Source: Solibacillus merdavium
GTDB taxonomy: Bacteria; Bacillota; Bacilli; Bacillales_A; Planococcaceae
Length of the DNA: 64,000 bases
NCBI RefSeq assembly: GCF_014836935.1
Contig: NZ_JACSPW010000013.1
Coordinates: forward strand, 49,153 to 113,152
Reading direction: 5' to 3'
Position numbers and translations under genes: made by a program. Positions 35,783-45,277 of this stretch are shown piece by piece (the stretch's first letter is position 1; each line of letters starts with the position of its first letter). The notes beneath the pieces are model-generated. The model worked only from the letters and a program-made list of their open reading frames with translations. It searched no databases and was not told the DNA's origin.

Positions 35783-36271
35783 ATGTTGGATAGTGTTTTT
35801 ATTCAGATTGTTATTAGTTTCGTTGCAACAGCGTGCTTTGGTGTAATTTTTAATGCACCAACAAAAACAATTCCAGCATGTGGCTTAGTCGGTGCGGTCG
35901 GCTGGGCAATTTATTATGTCATGATTGATATCGGAGTCGACGAGGTACAAGCCTCTTTTCTGGGGGCATTTGTTGTGTCATTAGTAGCGTATTTCTTTGC
36001 ACGCAAATTTAGAATGCCAATGATTATTTTTAGTGTTTCAGGAATTATTCCGCTTGTGCCTGGAGGAATAGCCTACAATACAATGCGTAATGTTATGGAG
36101 CTCGATTATATTATGGGGCTGCAAAATGGGATGCGGGCATTTATGATATCTGGAGCCATCGCTATGGGGCTTGTTTTCGCAGAAGTATTTATGCAAATTA
36201 TATTCCGGCTATTGAGCCAGGGGAAGACTTCAATGCAATCCTTTATGAAATCGAAAAAAAGAAGCTCGTAA
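35783..36271 (+). CDS. Threonine/serine exporter family, ThrE C-terminal type (YjjB-like)
   Basis: 162 aa, ATG at 35783 after GGGAGG. Four to five membrane helices with the family segments VGAVGWAIYYVM and SGIIPLVPGGIAYNTM. It complements the upstream YjjP-like protein to make the exporter. A terminator covers its end. Confidence 0.9.
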   Translation: MLDSVFIQIVISFVATACFGVIFNAPTKTIPACGLVGAVGWAIYYVMIDIGVDEVQASFLGAFVVSLVAYFFARKFRMPMIIFSVSGIIPLVPGGIAYNTMRNVMELDYIMGLQNGMRAFMISGAIAMGLVFAEVFMQIIFRLLSQGKTSMQSFMKSKKRSS

Positions 36272-36303
36272 TGCACTGTTTTGCAGTTGCCTTACGAGCT
36301 TCT
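36258..36303. terminator. Bidirectional terminator after the exporter genes
   Basis: AGAAGCTCGTAA pairs with TTACGAGCTTCT around a partly paired loop; it separates convergent genes and overlaps the exporter stop codon. Confidence 0.82.
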
Positions 36304-36306
36304 TTA

Positions 36307-38310
36307 CTATACAAGTAAAGATGAAATGCCATTAGGAGAGCTTGGTTTACTAATAAAGTACCCTTGTAAAATATCACAGCCGATATTTGTTAGGAATTCT
36401 TTTTGCTCTTCTGTTTCAACACCTTCTGCAACTACAGTTAAATTCATCGACTTGCCAAGCTGTACCATGCCATTAACGAGCTGCTGCGTTTTTTCCAACT
36501 TCAGAGAGCGGATAAAGGTTTGATCGATTTTCAAAATAGAAATCGGCAATAGCTGCATATAACGGAATGAGCCGTAGCCTGTACCGAAGTCATCTAACAC
36601 AAAAACAATTCCTTCGTTCTCAAGCGTACGCATCTGTTTAATGATGCTTGTTTCGGCTTCTGCTTCCAGTGCAAATTTCTCTGTAATTTCGATTTGCAGT
36701 AAATCGGCAGGGCAACCTGTACGTTCAAGAGTAGCCAAAATCGATTTTGCCATGTTTTTGTCACGGAACTCACGGACAGAAGAGTTAATACTTACTTTAA
36801 TATTGTGACCAGCCTTTTTCCAAAGAACGGCTTGCTCACATGCCTTTTCGAGCATAAATGAACCGATATTATTAATAAGACCTGTTTCCTCCGCTATTGG
36901 AATTAACTCATCTGGAGATACGACACCAATTTCCTCATCATCCCAGCGAACTAATGCTTCCACACCTATAAATTTCCCTGTTTTTACATCGAGCTGTGGC
37001 TGGTAGAGTACATGTAAATTTTTCTGATCTAATGCAAGCAATAAACGCTTTTCAATGATTGAGTTACGATTCAATGTAACATGTGAAGATTTTGACAACG
37101 AAACAATTCGGTCACCACCTGCATTACGGACAGACGTAATGGAAGCCAATGATGCCTTCATCAAGTGTGTAAAGGTCAATTGGTCTTCAGGGTAGCGAGT
37201 AATGCCACCGCTTATGGAAAGGGGAACAGCAATATTTCCATTGTATATTGGGTTTTGCTGCAAATAATTCAGGAAACCTTGTGTAAACCATTCAGGCAGA
37301 GGTGTTATCACAACGAAATCGTTTTCGTTAATACGGGCCATTGTACTATCTTGGAAATACATTTTCAGACGCTTTGTGAATTCCATGATAAGTGATTTCT
37401 CAGCACTACCGTCATGCAGATCTTTAATGGTATAAAATTTATCGATACTTAAGTAAACAAACGAAAAGTGACGACCTTCCTGAATCATTTCATCGACGAC
37501 TTGTGCAAGGCGGTGCACATTGATCAACCCTGTTTCAGTATCGATATAGGCAATTTTTTCAAGCTGGAACTGAATCGACTTTTCCTTTGTAATATTTCGT
37601 TCAATAAGAAAATATTGATTTAGCTCTGGTGCCGGTCCAAGCATTGGAATGGCGGTTAAATGCACCCAATAAGGTTCGTCGTCCTTCGTAACCTTTTCCA
37701 CATCACCTTGCCAGATTTGCCCGTTTTGTAATGTTTTCCAAATTTCCTGAGCAATCTTTTCTGACTCACCGTTACTCGGGAATAGTTGCCAAAACGTTTT
37801 ACCGAGAACACGCTTTGGTGTCCAATGGCTTGCCTTTAAAAATTGTTGGTTGGTTTGTATGATAAAACCATCTTGATCCAGTGTCACAGTCATAAATGAT
37901 TGATGAATACCGCTCTTTAAATCTATTAAATGCTGCATTTCGTCATCCAATAAACGAATCTCTTCATTAGGAATACATAAAACGAAAATGGCTTCCTTAT
38001 TTTCAAAGGAGATAGGTTTTGTATATAGCGTACATATTTTGGAAGGCCCGGCTTCCATCATTATTGGAACGTTGTGTAAACATAAAGCTACAGGACTTGT
38101 TAAGATGGACTCCATAGTCTCGTTACTTACTTCTGAAAAAAGTGTGTGGAAAACAGGATTTTCTTTTAGTTCTTTAGTTTGATGTTCTGAATAGCCAAAA
38201 TGATGAAAATTTTCTTTAACGATTGTTCCATTTGATAGAAGTATAAAAGAAGGGAAAGGAGTAACTAGTATTGGTTCAATTTTAACAGAAAGAGTTTGGT
38301 CATTTGTCAT
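36307..38310 (-). CDS. PAS-GGDEF-EAL protein with degenerate GGDEF, probable c-di-GMP phosphodiesterase
   Basis: 667 aa, ATG at 38310. A first degenerate PAS-like region (about 10-120) is followed by a PAS/PAC pair (about 135-250, FMTVTLDQDGFIIQTNQQFL). In the GGDEF domain (about 255-400) the active-site GGDEF is replaced by RINENDF, so cyclase activity is not expected. The EAL domain (about 420-660) keeps the catalytic set: EALVRW, the Asn in SINSSVREF, Glu in EITEKF, LDDFGTGYGSF, the Lys in ILKIDQTF, VAEGVETEEQ and QGYFISKP. No membrane segment. It likely degrades c-di-GMP under PAS control. Monocistronic. Confidence 0.92.
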   Translation of the reverse strand: MTNDQTLSVKIEPILVTPFPSFILLSNGTIVKENFHHFGYSEHQTKELKENPVFHTLFSEVSNETMESILTSPVALCLHNVPIMMEAGPSKICTLYTKPISFENKEAIFVLCIPNEEIRLLDDEMQHLIDLKSGIHQSFMTVTLDQDGFIIQTNQQFLKASHWTPKRVLGKTFWQLFPSNGESEKIAQEIWKTLQNGQIWQGDVEKVTKDDEPYWVHLTAIPMLGPAPELNQYFLIERNITKEKSIQFQLEKIAYIDTETGLINVHRLAQVVDEMIQEGRHFSFVYLSIDKFYTIKDLHDGSAEKSLIMEFTKRLKMYFQDSTMARINENDFVVITPLPEWFTQGFLNYLQQNPIYNGNIAVPLSISGGITRYPEDQLTFTHLMKASLASITSVRNAGGDRIVSLSKSSHVTLNRNSIIEKRLLLALDQKNLHVLYQPQLDVKTGKFIGVEALVRWDDEEIGVVSPDELIPIAEETGLINNIGSFMLEKACEQAVLWKKAGHNIKVSINSSVREFRDKNMAKSILATLERTGCPADLLQIEITEKFALEAEAETSIIKQMRTLENEGIVFVLDDFGTGYGSFRYMQLLPISILKIDQTFIRSLKLEKTQQLVNGMVQLGKSMNLTVVAEGVETEEQKEFLTNIGCDILQGYFISKPSSPNGISSLLV

Positions 38311-38641
38311 ACGCTAAATCTCCTTGTTTAATAAATTATTACTATAATTATAATGAGGCAACATCCATTGGTCATTAAAAAAATTTAATTATATACATAT
38401 ATAAGCATTTAATAGGATTATTATACCTTAATTTCGAAAGAAGAGTAGTTAAAATTATACATATTTATTGTAATTGACATCAATAGAATGTCGTACTCTT
38501 ATTGTCGTGTATAACTAGGAGAAAAATAAGGGTATTATTTTGTATGCATTAAAAAAGGGATTATTGCGCGCTATTGTTGCGTAACTACGTGAGCTTTACT
38601 AAAATAGAAACATTATAGAAGATAGAATTGGAGTAGAAAGA
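38311..38641. other. Intergenic region between divergent genes, 331 bp
   Basis: AT-rich spacer with the upstream regions of the EAL gene and the double GNAT gene. A TTGACA-like element occurs near 38474 without a convincing -10. A 14-codon frame (TTG 38540 to TAA 38584, MYALKKGLLRAIVA) has an AAGGG site but no other support. Nothing else seen. Confidence 0.4.
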
Positions 38642-39514
38642 ATGAATTTATCGGCAATTACTGTGTCGTTTCCTTTAGATCAAGAAACATATGAAGAAGT
38701 ACAAAATTTATGTAAAACAGCGGCTGTTTGTGATGGCATCCTATTAAATCAAGTTATGAATTTAACAATTGCAAAAAGTTATGAAATACGCGGGTTTTAT
38801 GTTCTAGTATATGATGATGAAAAAAATATATTAGTTGGGGCAGGAACTGCGGTGGATCTAATGGGCTTAAATACGTATGAATGGTCGATGCTGGTTGCCC
38901 CAATGTATCGTCAGCTTGGAATAGGAACAGCGATTTTAAACGTGCTAAAAGAAGGAATGGCGATACGTAAAAGTGAAGGGGAGCTCGCTCTAGTAGTGGA
39001 AGGCTCTAAATATGGAAAAGAGTTTTTACAGCAAAACGGGTATTTATACAGTTTTTCTGAAGCGACTTTAGAGGCCCATGCGGAAGTTATGGAGAATAAG
39101 GGGGCGGTAACTTTACGTCCTTTCATGCAAAAGGATACCGAAGCGCTCATTTCAATTTTTAGTGATGCTTTTGGCGATATGCGTGAAGAATCATTGGAGC
39201 TGATCGAGTTTAATACGACGACAGAAGGCTTAGTAATGTGGACAGCGGAAACGGATGGGGAAGTTGTCGGAACTGTGACAACTCGTAAAGAAGGCGAAGT
39301 ACAATGGATAACTGCATTTGCTGTATCTCCGAATAGACAGCGCCAAGGTGTAGGTACGGAGATTTTAAATTTCGTGAAGGACTATGCGATTCGTTCTGGT
39401 GATAAGACCGTTTTACTTGATGTGGAGATTGAAAATATGGGTGCACTCTGTGTATATGAAAAGGCCGGCTTTATGAAGTCATCACAGTTGGATTATTATA
39501 TTTATATTGGGTAA
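38642..39514 (+). CDS. Tandem GNAT acetyltransferase
   Basis: 290 aa, ATG at 38642 with GGAG about 8 bases upstream. Two GNAT folds: residues about 1-145 with the acetyl-CoA loop MYRQLGIGTAILN, and about 158-290 with SPNRQRQGVGTEILNFV and VYEKAGFMKSS. Only the second has the fuller motif, so it is probably the active one. Substrate unknown. Monocistronic. Confidence 0.88.
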   Translation: MNLSAITVSFPLDQETYEEVQNLCKTAAVCDGILLNQVMNLTIAKSYEIRGFYVLVYDDEKNILVGAGTAVDLMGLNTYEWSMLVAPMYRQLGIGTAILNVLKEGMAIRKSEGELALVVEGSKYGKEFLQQNGYLYSFSEATLEAHAEVMENKGAVTLRPFMQKDTEALISIFSDAFGDMREESLELIEFNTTTEGLVMWTAETDGEVVGTVTTRKEGEVQWITAFAVSPNRQRQGVGTEILNFVKDYAIRSGDKTVLLDVEIENMGALCVYEKAGFMKSSQLDYYIYIG

Positions 39515-39792
39515 AAAGATGAGCAAATTTTACTAACAGCTTCGGTTAATAGGGAGAAAACAATATAAAAAATAGTGTTCAGGGACACAATTCGCATATG
39601 AATTGATGTCCTTGTTTTCGTTGTTGCTACACCATTTATTTATATACACGTACGCAATTAGCACAGGGATCAGTAACATCGCATAAATTTATGTGCCTTT
39701 GTTAATTCCATTGTTAAAACACTTGCTAATTAGATATTGGAAAGAGTTGAGAAATCTATATATAAGGCGATGTTCTCCAACTAACGGAGCAG

Positions 39793-40047
39793 TTAGTTTA
39801 ATTCCTTTTCCTCGCACCAAGGTCCTTGTCCCTTGCATTTAAATTGATAAATTTTATTTTCATTTTTAACTTTCAGTTCAATTATATAATCAAATGGGTG
39901 ATGGAAACTATCTTGCTTAGCATCTCCAACTATATTTATTTTTTCAATATCTTGATAACTCAAGTTTAATTTTTGATAGTCAGTGGAATTCCCTAAAATG
40001 ACTAACAAGCGATGTTGTTCATTTATTAATCGATTAGGAAACTTCAT
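39793..40047 (-). CDS. Hypothetical protein, probably lacking its true N-terminus
   Basis: The only ATG in frame (40047) has no ribosome site, but coding-like sequence continues upstream in the same frame (PKNKPEDSEIAPPKPMKFPN) to a TAA at about 40108-40110. Beyond it, AT-rich sequence could encode a signal or membrane helix in another frame. The 84-aa body (NRLINEQHRLLVILGNSTDY, DYIIELKVKNENKIYQFKCK) looks like a small secreted beta domain. I interpret it as a gene with an N-terminal frameshift or lost start. Function unknown. Confidence 0.4.
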   Translation of the reverse strand: MKFPNRLINEQHRLLVILGNSTDYQKLNLSYQDIEKINIVGDAKQDSFHHPFDYIIELKVKNENKIYQFKCKGQGPWCEEKELN

Positions 40048-40214
40048 AGGTTTAGGAGGCGCAATTTCACTGTCCTCGGGTTTGTTTTTAGGGATTATTA
40101 TCGGGTTTTATATTATTTTAATTGTAATTTTGAACCTATAAATCACAAAAAACACCAATCGCATTATATAGCATACGATTGGTGCTTCCAATAATAAAAC
40201 TTCCATGTTACCGC

Positions 40215-42440
40215 TCACTTCATTAAAAAAGCCTCTTTCGAAGGACCAATCAAATAAAGTTCATGCATGGCACGGGTTAAGGCTACATACAGCAACTTCC
40301 GATCAAGCGCATTTTTAAAATACGGTATGTCAAATGACGTGAGAATAACTGCATCAAACTCTAATCCCTTTGCTAAATGACTTGGGATGACAAGAAGCTT
40401 TTGCTGATCGATTGCCGAATTTTCGTCGAGCAGCTGTGCAGGGATATCTGAGCTTTCAAGCTGCCCGACCAACTGAACAGCTTCATTTGTTGTTTTACAT
40501 ATGAGTGCAATGGATTGATGCCGGTTTTCGCGGATTTTTGCCAGCACGTCTTTAATGATGTTGTCATCAAAGTTTTCCACTGTGATAAACTCAGGCTTTT
40601 TTCCATGACGGACAACGGGTTCAACGAGTGGTAAGTCCTCGTCCATCTGCATTAAAATTTTATTGGCGACTTCCATAATTTCAATAGTCGTCCGGTAGCT
40701 TTTTTGAAGTGTAGCATACGTTGCACGAGGGAAAAGCTCAAGGACAGGCTGCCATTCTGTAAGGGATCGATAGCTGTGAATACCCTGTGCCAAATCGCCG
40801 ACCATCGTGAACATATCTGTTTCAAGACCCGTCTTTAATGCAGCAAGCTGGAAGTAGCTGTAATCTTGCACTTCATCAATAAAGACGACCCGCATTTTCC
40901 ATTTATCCTCAATCCCTTTAATTTTCGCATGTAAAAATAAAAGGGCTGCTAAATCTTCAAGTGCCCATTGCTCTTTTTGGTGTGCCTCTAAAAATAACTC
41001 TGTTTCTTCCATAGTCCATTCGGGAGCCAATTCAAATAATAAATCACGGCTTGTAAGTAGCGTTCGGTATAGTTGCTTAATTTTTACTTTCTGGAATTTT
41101 TTCATATAGGACGAAGCGACGGATTTTGCTTCCTGTTTAATTTTTGGAATGCGGTCATCACGTTCATCGATTAGTTTTGTAACGGTATGCCGGCGCTTTT
41201 CCGCATCCCGCATGCCATTGAGTGCACGACCAATCGCGTCTTCATAGCGTGTATTTAATGTAGTTAGAACAGCGGATGTTTTCCGTTTTACTTCGGTTTG
41301 AATGACCTTTTTTATACGCTCGAGCCGTTTCTCAACAGGCATATATTGAAATTCTACCAAAAACAGCTTCCGCAAATGGTCGCCTTTCATAATCCGGTAT
41401 TTTTCAATAAACACATCATCAAATAAAGTGGCCAATTGTGCTTCGTAATGCTGTAAATAGCGATTCATCAATAGCTCATAAAATGGACTGCCTTTCATTT
41501 TCGGAATTGGCCAGTCATCATGTATGGATGACTGATCGGCTACTAGCTGTTCGAGCTGATCGTTTGGATTTTGCAGCTTTAGTTTAAGATTTAACGCATC
41601 AAGTACATATTGAGCATAAGTCGTTTGGCAAATTTTATCGACACCTAGCTCAGGCAAAACGTCTGCGATATAGTCGATGAATAAACGGTTTGGTGCTAAA
41701 ATCATGAGCTGTTCAGGATTGAAATGATCGCCCATCGTATAGAGGAAGTACGAAATCCGGTGCAGGGCAATCGTTGTTTTTCCTGACCCTGCTGCTCCTT
41801 GTACGAGAATCGGTTGGCGAAGATGGGCTCGAATAATTTCGTTTTGTTCTTTCTGTATTGTGGAGACGATTTCGGTCAGGCGCACATCAGCTTTACCTTC
41901 GAGTGCCTCTTGAAGCAGCTCGTCATTCGTTGTTAAATCGACGTCCCGGTAGTCGAGTAGCTGTGCGTTTTCGATTTTGTATTGTCGTTTTGCAAACAAA
42001 TGTCCCGTATGCTCTTCACCGCGAACGTCATATGTAATTTCACCCAACCGTCCGTCATAATAGACATTTGCAACAGGGGAACGCCAGTCGACAACGATGG
42101 GTTCATGCGTTTCGCTATGGAAGAGGGATGTTTTACCGATATAAAGAAATTCTTCATTTTCCTGCTCACGCTGAAAATGAATTCTCGCAAAATATGGTTT
42201 TTGGCGTATCGCCTCTAAGCCTTCCTTTTGGTTGCGAGCCAATTCGAAAAAGCGAGTATTCATTAAAATATTTAAGAAGCTGTCACTCGAATCCAAGTAT
42301 TCCACATTGGTCATTGCGGAGCGAATATTTTCCTGAGCTGTTTCGATATCTCTTTTCGAACTATGCAAAATCTGATCCATATAATGAACCGTATCATACA
42401 ACCGTTGCTGTTCTTGTTTGAAATCTTCATTTACCGTCAT
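40215..42440 (-). CDS. helD: RNA polymerase recycling helicase HelD
   Basis: 741 aa from the ATG at 42440 (GGGGGG at about 7 bases); a TTG 8 codons upstream is less likely. UvrD-like superfamily 1 motor with an N-terminal coiled coil (about 1-70) that reaches into RNA polymerase. It has Walker A QGAAGSGKTTIALHR, motif II VVFIDEVQDYSYFQL, motif III GDLAQGIHS, motif V/VI region PSHLAKGLEFDAVI and LYVALTRAMHELYLIG. In Bacilli HelD rescues stalled or inactive RNA polymerase and aids recycling. Length and motif order fit. Monocistronic. Confidence 0.92.
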   Translation of the reverse strand: MTVNEDFKQEQQRLYDTVHYMDQILHSSKRDIETAQENIRSAMTNVEYLDSSDSFLNILMNTRFFELARNQKEGLEAIRQKPYFARIHFQREQENEEFLYIGKTSLFHSETHEPIVVDWRSPVANVYYDGRLGEITYDVRGEEHTGHLFAKRQYKIENAQLLDYRDVDLTTNDELLQEALEGKADVRLTEIVSTIQKEQNEIIRAHLRQPILVQGAAGSGKTTIALHRISYFLYTMGDHFNPEQLMILAPNRLFIDYIADVLPELGVDKICQTTYAQYVLDALNLKLKLQNPNDQLEQLVADQSSIHDDWPIPKMKGSPFYELLMNRYLQHYEAQLATLFDDVFIEKYRIMKGDHLRKLFLVEFQYMPVEKRLERIKKVIQTEVKRKTSAVLTTLNTRYEDAIGRALNGMRDAEKRRHTVTKLIDERDDRIPKIKQEAKSVASSYMKKFQKVKIKQLYRTLLTSRDLLFELAPEWTMEETELFLEAHQKEQWALEDLAALLFLHAKIKGIEDKWKMRVVFIDEVQDYSYFQLAALKTGLETDMFTMVGDLAQGIHSYRSLTEWQPVLELFPRATYATLQKSYRTTIEIMEVANKILMQMDEDLPLVEPVVRHGKKPEFITVENFDDNIIKDVLAKIRENRHQSIALICKTTNEAVQLVGQLESSDIPAQLLDENSAIDQQKLLVIPSHLAKGLEFDAVILTSFDIPYFKNALDRKLLYVALTRAMHELYLIGPSKEAFLMK

Positions 42441-42589
42441 GTCGTTCCCCCCATCATCAATCAATTACGCTTTTAGTGGAGCGGCGCAAAGGTTGGTTTT
42501 ACTTTTTTGCGAGACTGTAACATTGTCAGATAATAATCTTATCAAAATACGAAGCGTACATTCAAGGAGATGTCTTAATATAAACATCG

Positions 42590-42943
42590 CTATATTTTAA
42601 AAATGACATCGATTGTGCAAGTGTATGTAGGTGTTTTTTTCTCAGCGTAAATATTATACCGAATTGTAACTTTTGCATTCTCGAAAGTATGCGATTCTTC
42701 TATATCCGCATACACTTCAAAAAAATCGACGGTGTAATACTTATAACCGCCTTTTTCAAGGTAGGCCCAGACTTCATCTGCTTTTCGCGGGTCGAGGCCC
42801 TTAGAATGTAAAAACTCGACAAGCGGATAATTATTCATAATTTTCGCCGCATAAAAAACACAATCTCCACATATGCAGTGGTTGATTGTACCAACAAGTG
42901 CTCTTTTCGAATAAAATTCCTCATTTAATTGTTTTGTATCCAT
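42590..42943 (-). CDS. Conserved hypothetical protein with CxCxxC-like cluster
   Basis: 117 aa, ATG at 42943 behind a GGAGG-like site (CGGAGGACATA). Near residue 23 HCICGDCVFYAAKI gives a three-cysteine cluster that could bind metal. The rest is mixed alpha/beta with VWAYLEKGGYKYYTVDFFEV and an antiparallel C-terminal part. No family recognised. No signal peptide. It lies between helD and an accessory cluster on the opposite strand. Confidence 0.7.
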   Translation of the reverse strand: MDTKQLNEEFYSKRALVGTINHCICGDCVFYAAKIMNNYPLVEFLHSKGLDPRKADEVWAYLEKGGYKYYTVDFFEVYADIEESHTFENAKVTIRYNIYAEKKTPTYTCTIDVIFKI

Positions 42944-43093
42944 TATGTCCTCCGAAAAATTAGTAATTTAATTTTACTGAAAACCGCCTAAAAAGCATAT
43001 AAACCCAAATTGTTTTATTTTGTAAAAATAGGTAAAATTGACGAAAGGCACTTCAAGCTGTTGAAATGCTGTTGTAAGGGGTGGGGAAAAGCA

Positions 43094-43798
43094 TTGACTA
43101 GCATTGATTTTATTCGAAGTGAAGAGAAGAAGTATCATGAATATTGTTACGATAATTATAAATTATTTGAAGCAGGTTCCTGGTTATACAAACCCGTAAA
43201 AACGGTAATCGATTTATTGCATGTATTTGATGACAAAGATAATGTAAAAGTTCTAGATTTAGGTTGTGGTGTAGGTAGAAACAGTATCCCAATAGCTGAA
43301 GCAATCAAACAGAAAAATGGAAAAATTGTTTGTGTGGATTTACTGGATTCGGCATTACAAAAATTAAGAGAATATAGTAAAGAATATATGGTTGAAGAAG
43401 TAATACTCACGGAAAAAGCTGATATTGGGAATTATGAAATTAATATAAACGAATATGATTTAATTGTAGCCATATCTAGTTTAGAGCACGTTCAATCTGA
43501 ATTAATGTTGGATAAAGCGATTCAGCAAATGGTAAACGGTACTCAAAATAACGGCATAAATTGTATTATTGTTAACTCTGAAGTTACAGAAGTCGATGTA
43601 GTAACTAATAAGCGGTTAGATGCGCTTATGGAAATTAACCTTTCAACAAAAGATATGATGGCAAAAATAAGTAGCTTCTACAAAGGATGGGAAGTTTTAA
43701 AATCAGAGGTGAAACCATTGGAATACAATATTACTCGAAATGGTAGGACGGTATTGCTGAAAACTAATGCAATATCTTATGTTGTTAGAAAAAAGTAA
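43094..43798 (+). CDS. SAM-dependent methyltransferase (class I)
   Basis: TTG at 43094 with AAGGGGTGG upstream is the likely start (234 aa); the frame is open from 43010. The Rossmann motif I is clear (VKVLDLGCGVGRNSIPIA), motif II is IVCVDLLDSAL, and the IVAISSLEHVQS segment holds the acidic post-II region, typical of Methyltransf_11/25-type small-molecule enzymes. Substrate unknown. It is the first gene of an AT-rich cluster with DUF402 and hydrolase genes. Confidence 0.83.
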   Translation: MTSIDFIRSEEKKYHEYCYDNYKLFEAGSWLYKPVKTVIDLLHVFDDKDNVKVLDLGCGVGRNSIPIAEAIKQKNGKIVCVDLLDSALQKLREYSKEYMVEEVILTEKADIGNYEININEYDLIVAISSLEHVQSELMLDKAIQQMVNGTQNNGINCIIVNSEVTEVDVVTNKRLDALMEINLSTKDMMAKISSFYKGWEVLKSEVKPLEYNITRNGRTVLLKTNAISYVVRKK

Positions 43799-43935
43799 TG
43801 AATAAATCTTTAATAAAACGAATGCTTTACTTCAGGATTGAGAAAAGCATTTTTACTTATTGGACTGCAGTAAGTTCATAATGTGTTTATAGAATTCAGA
43901 CTTTAAAAGTAGAAAAACTGATGGGAGTAAATAAT

Positions 43936-44469
43936 TTGAATAAGCACATAAAAATTAAAGCATTGAAATTTCCAGACATCCCTCATTATGAATGGGAAGG
44001 CGAAATTCTTGAAAAGACAGAGCATTACCTATTAGTGCTTTGTAAACCAGGAAGGAAACTAATACACCATTCTAAAGAAGACATATATATTATCAATAAT
44101 ACCTCGATCGAGTATTTTCCTTTGAAAAAATGGTATACGGCAGCAATGGAAATTGAAGAGGGGACAGGGGCATTAATTTCCGCCTATTGCAACATAGCGA
44201 TGCCTTCTGTTTTAAATCAGAATGAAATTAGTTTTATAGATTTGGACTTGGATTTTATAAAAAGAAAAAACGAAGACTGGAAAGTTGTAGATGAAGACGA
44301 ATTTGAAGTAAATAGTATGAAATTTCAATACCCTGAAGATCTGAAAAATGAAGCGTTAAAGGCTCTAGAAAAATTAAAACAGGACGTGGCGAATAGTATC
44401 TTTCCTTTTAACTATAAAATTACTATAGAAAAGAGTAATACTTTTTCAGGAGGAATAGTCAATGATTGA
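43936..44469 (+). CDS. DUF402-domain protein
   Basis: A TTG at 43936 lies 8 bases after GGGAG and gives MNKHIKIKALKFPD; the ATG at 43921 is an alternative but has no site. About 177 aa. The DUF402 core is visible: FPLKKWYTAAMEIE, then ISFIDLDLDFIKRKNEDWKV and VDEDEFEV. Characterised relatives hydrolyse nucleoside diphosphates or nucleotidyl phosphonates with metal, so it is likely a phosphohydrolase. It overlaps the next gene by 8 bases, which suggests coupling. Confidence 0.82.
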   Translation: MNKHIKIKALKFPDIPHYEWEGEILEKTEHYLLVLCKPGRKLIHHSKEDIYIINNTSIEYFPLKKWYTAAMEIEEGTGALISAYCNIAMPSVLNQNEISFIDLDLDFIKRKNEDWKVVDEDEFEVNSMKFQYPEDLKNEALKALEKLKQDVANSIFPFNYKITIEKSNTFSGGIVND

Positions 44470-45262
44470 GAAGTCTATTCAATCATGCAGGGGGACGGTC
44501 TATTACTGGACGAACGAAATAGTTCCTCTTCAGAAATTTGCTATTGTTTTTTGTCATGGGTTAACAGCGGATCATACCCTTTTTGATAAGCAAGTTGAGT
44601 ATTTGGCTAATGAATATAAATTGATAACTTGGGATTACCCTTTACATGGAAAATCCAGACCTTATGAAGGTTTCACTTTCACAAATGTTAATGAAGAACT
44701 ATTAACAATACTCAATCAGGAGAACATAGATAAAATATTTTTAGTGGGACAGTCAGCGGGAGGTTTTATTGCGCAGTCGTTCATTCAGGAATTTGAAGAC
44801 AAAGTATTAGGTTTCATAGGGGTAGGCACAACACCATTTGGTAAAAATTACTATAAAAAGTCAGAGCTATTTTGGATTAAACACTATTCTACCATTGCCA
44901 AAATGTACCCGTATAGCTACTACTGTAAAGCAAGCGCAAAAGCTAGTACACGAACAGATGAAGCAAGAGAAAATATGTACAAAACATTAGTGGGCTTAGG
45001 AAAAAAGGATATGTTGAAAGCAGCGAATGCGGTTTATAGTGAGTTTTTGAAGGTAAGAGATGAAGTTCAGTTTAAATGCCCTGTGCTCATTACTTATGGG
45101 GAATACGACAATACTGGCTATGTTAGAAAATATAATAATAGTTGGGCAGAAAAGACCGGGTATTCATTAAAAATTATCCGTAATGCTTCTCATAATGCAA
45201 ATTATGATAATTACTCAGAATTTAATGACCTGCTCACCTCTTTTGTTCAGTCAAATATTTAA
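44462..45262 (+). CDS. Alpha/beta hydrolase
   Basis: 266 aa, ATG at 44462 with AGGAGG. Alpha/beta hydrolase fold: oxyanion HGLTADH, nucleophile elbow GQSAGGFIAQ, acidic residue in ITYGEYDNTG and the histidine in RNASHNANYD. No signal peptide. It belongs to the esterase/lipase-like group; substrate unknown. Overlaps the upstream DUF402 gene and is followed after 15 bases by a small membrane protein gene. Confidence 0.88.
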   Translation: MIEKSIQSCRGTVYYWTNEIVPLQKFAIVFCHGLTADHTLFDKQVEYLANEYKLITWDYPLHGKSRPYEGFTFTNVNEELLTILNQENIDKIFLVGQSAGGFIAQSFIQEFEDKVLGFIGVGTTPFGKNYYKKSELFWIKHYSTIAKMYPYSYYCKASAKASTRTDEARENMYKTLVGLGKKDMLKAANAVYSEFLKVRDEVQFKCPVLITYGEYDNTGYVRKYNNSWAEKTGYSLKIIRNASHNANYDNYSEFNDLLTSFVQSNI

Positions 45263-45277
45263 AGGGGAGGAATTGCT

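Noticed and set aside
38540..38584. 14-codon leader-peptide-like frame
   Set aside because: No regulatory codon run or attenuator follows; the ribosome site match is weak.
39998..40141. 47-aa plus-strand ORF with hydrophobic, glycine-rich C-terminus (bacteriocin-like)
   Set aside because: No ribosome binding site, no processing or immunity genes nearby, and it is antisense to the small protein at 39793-40047.
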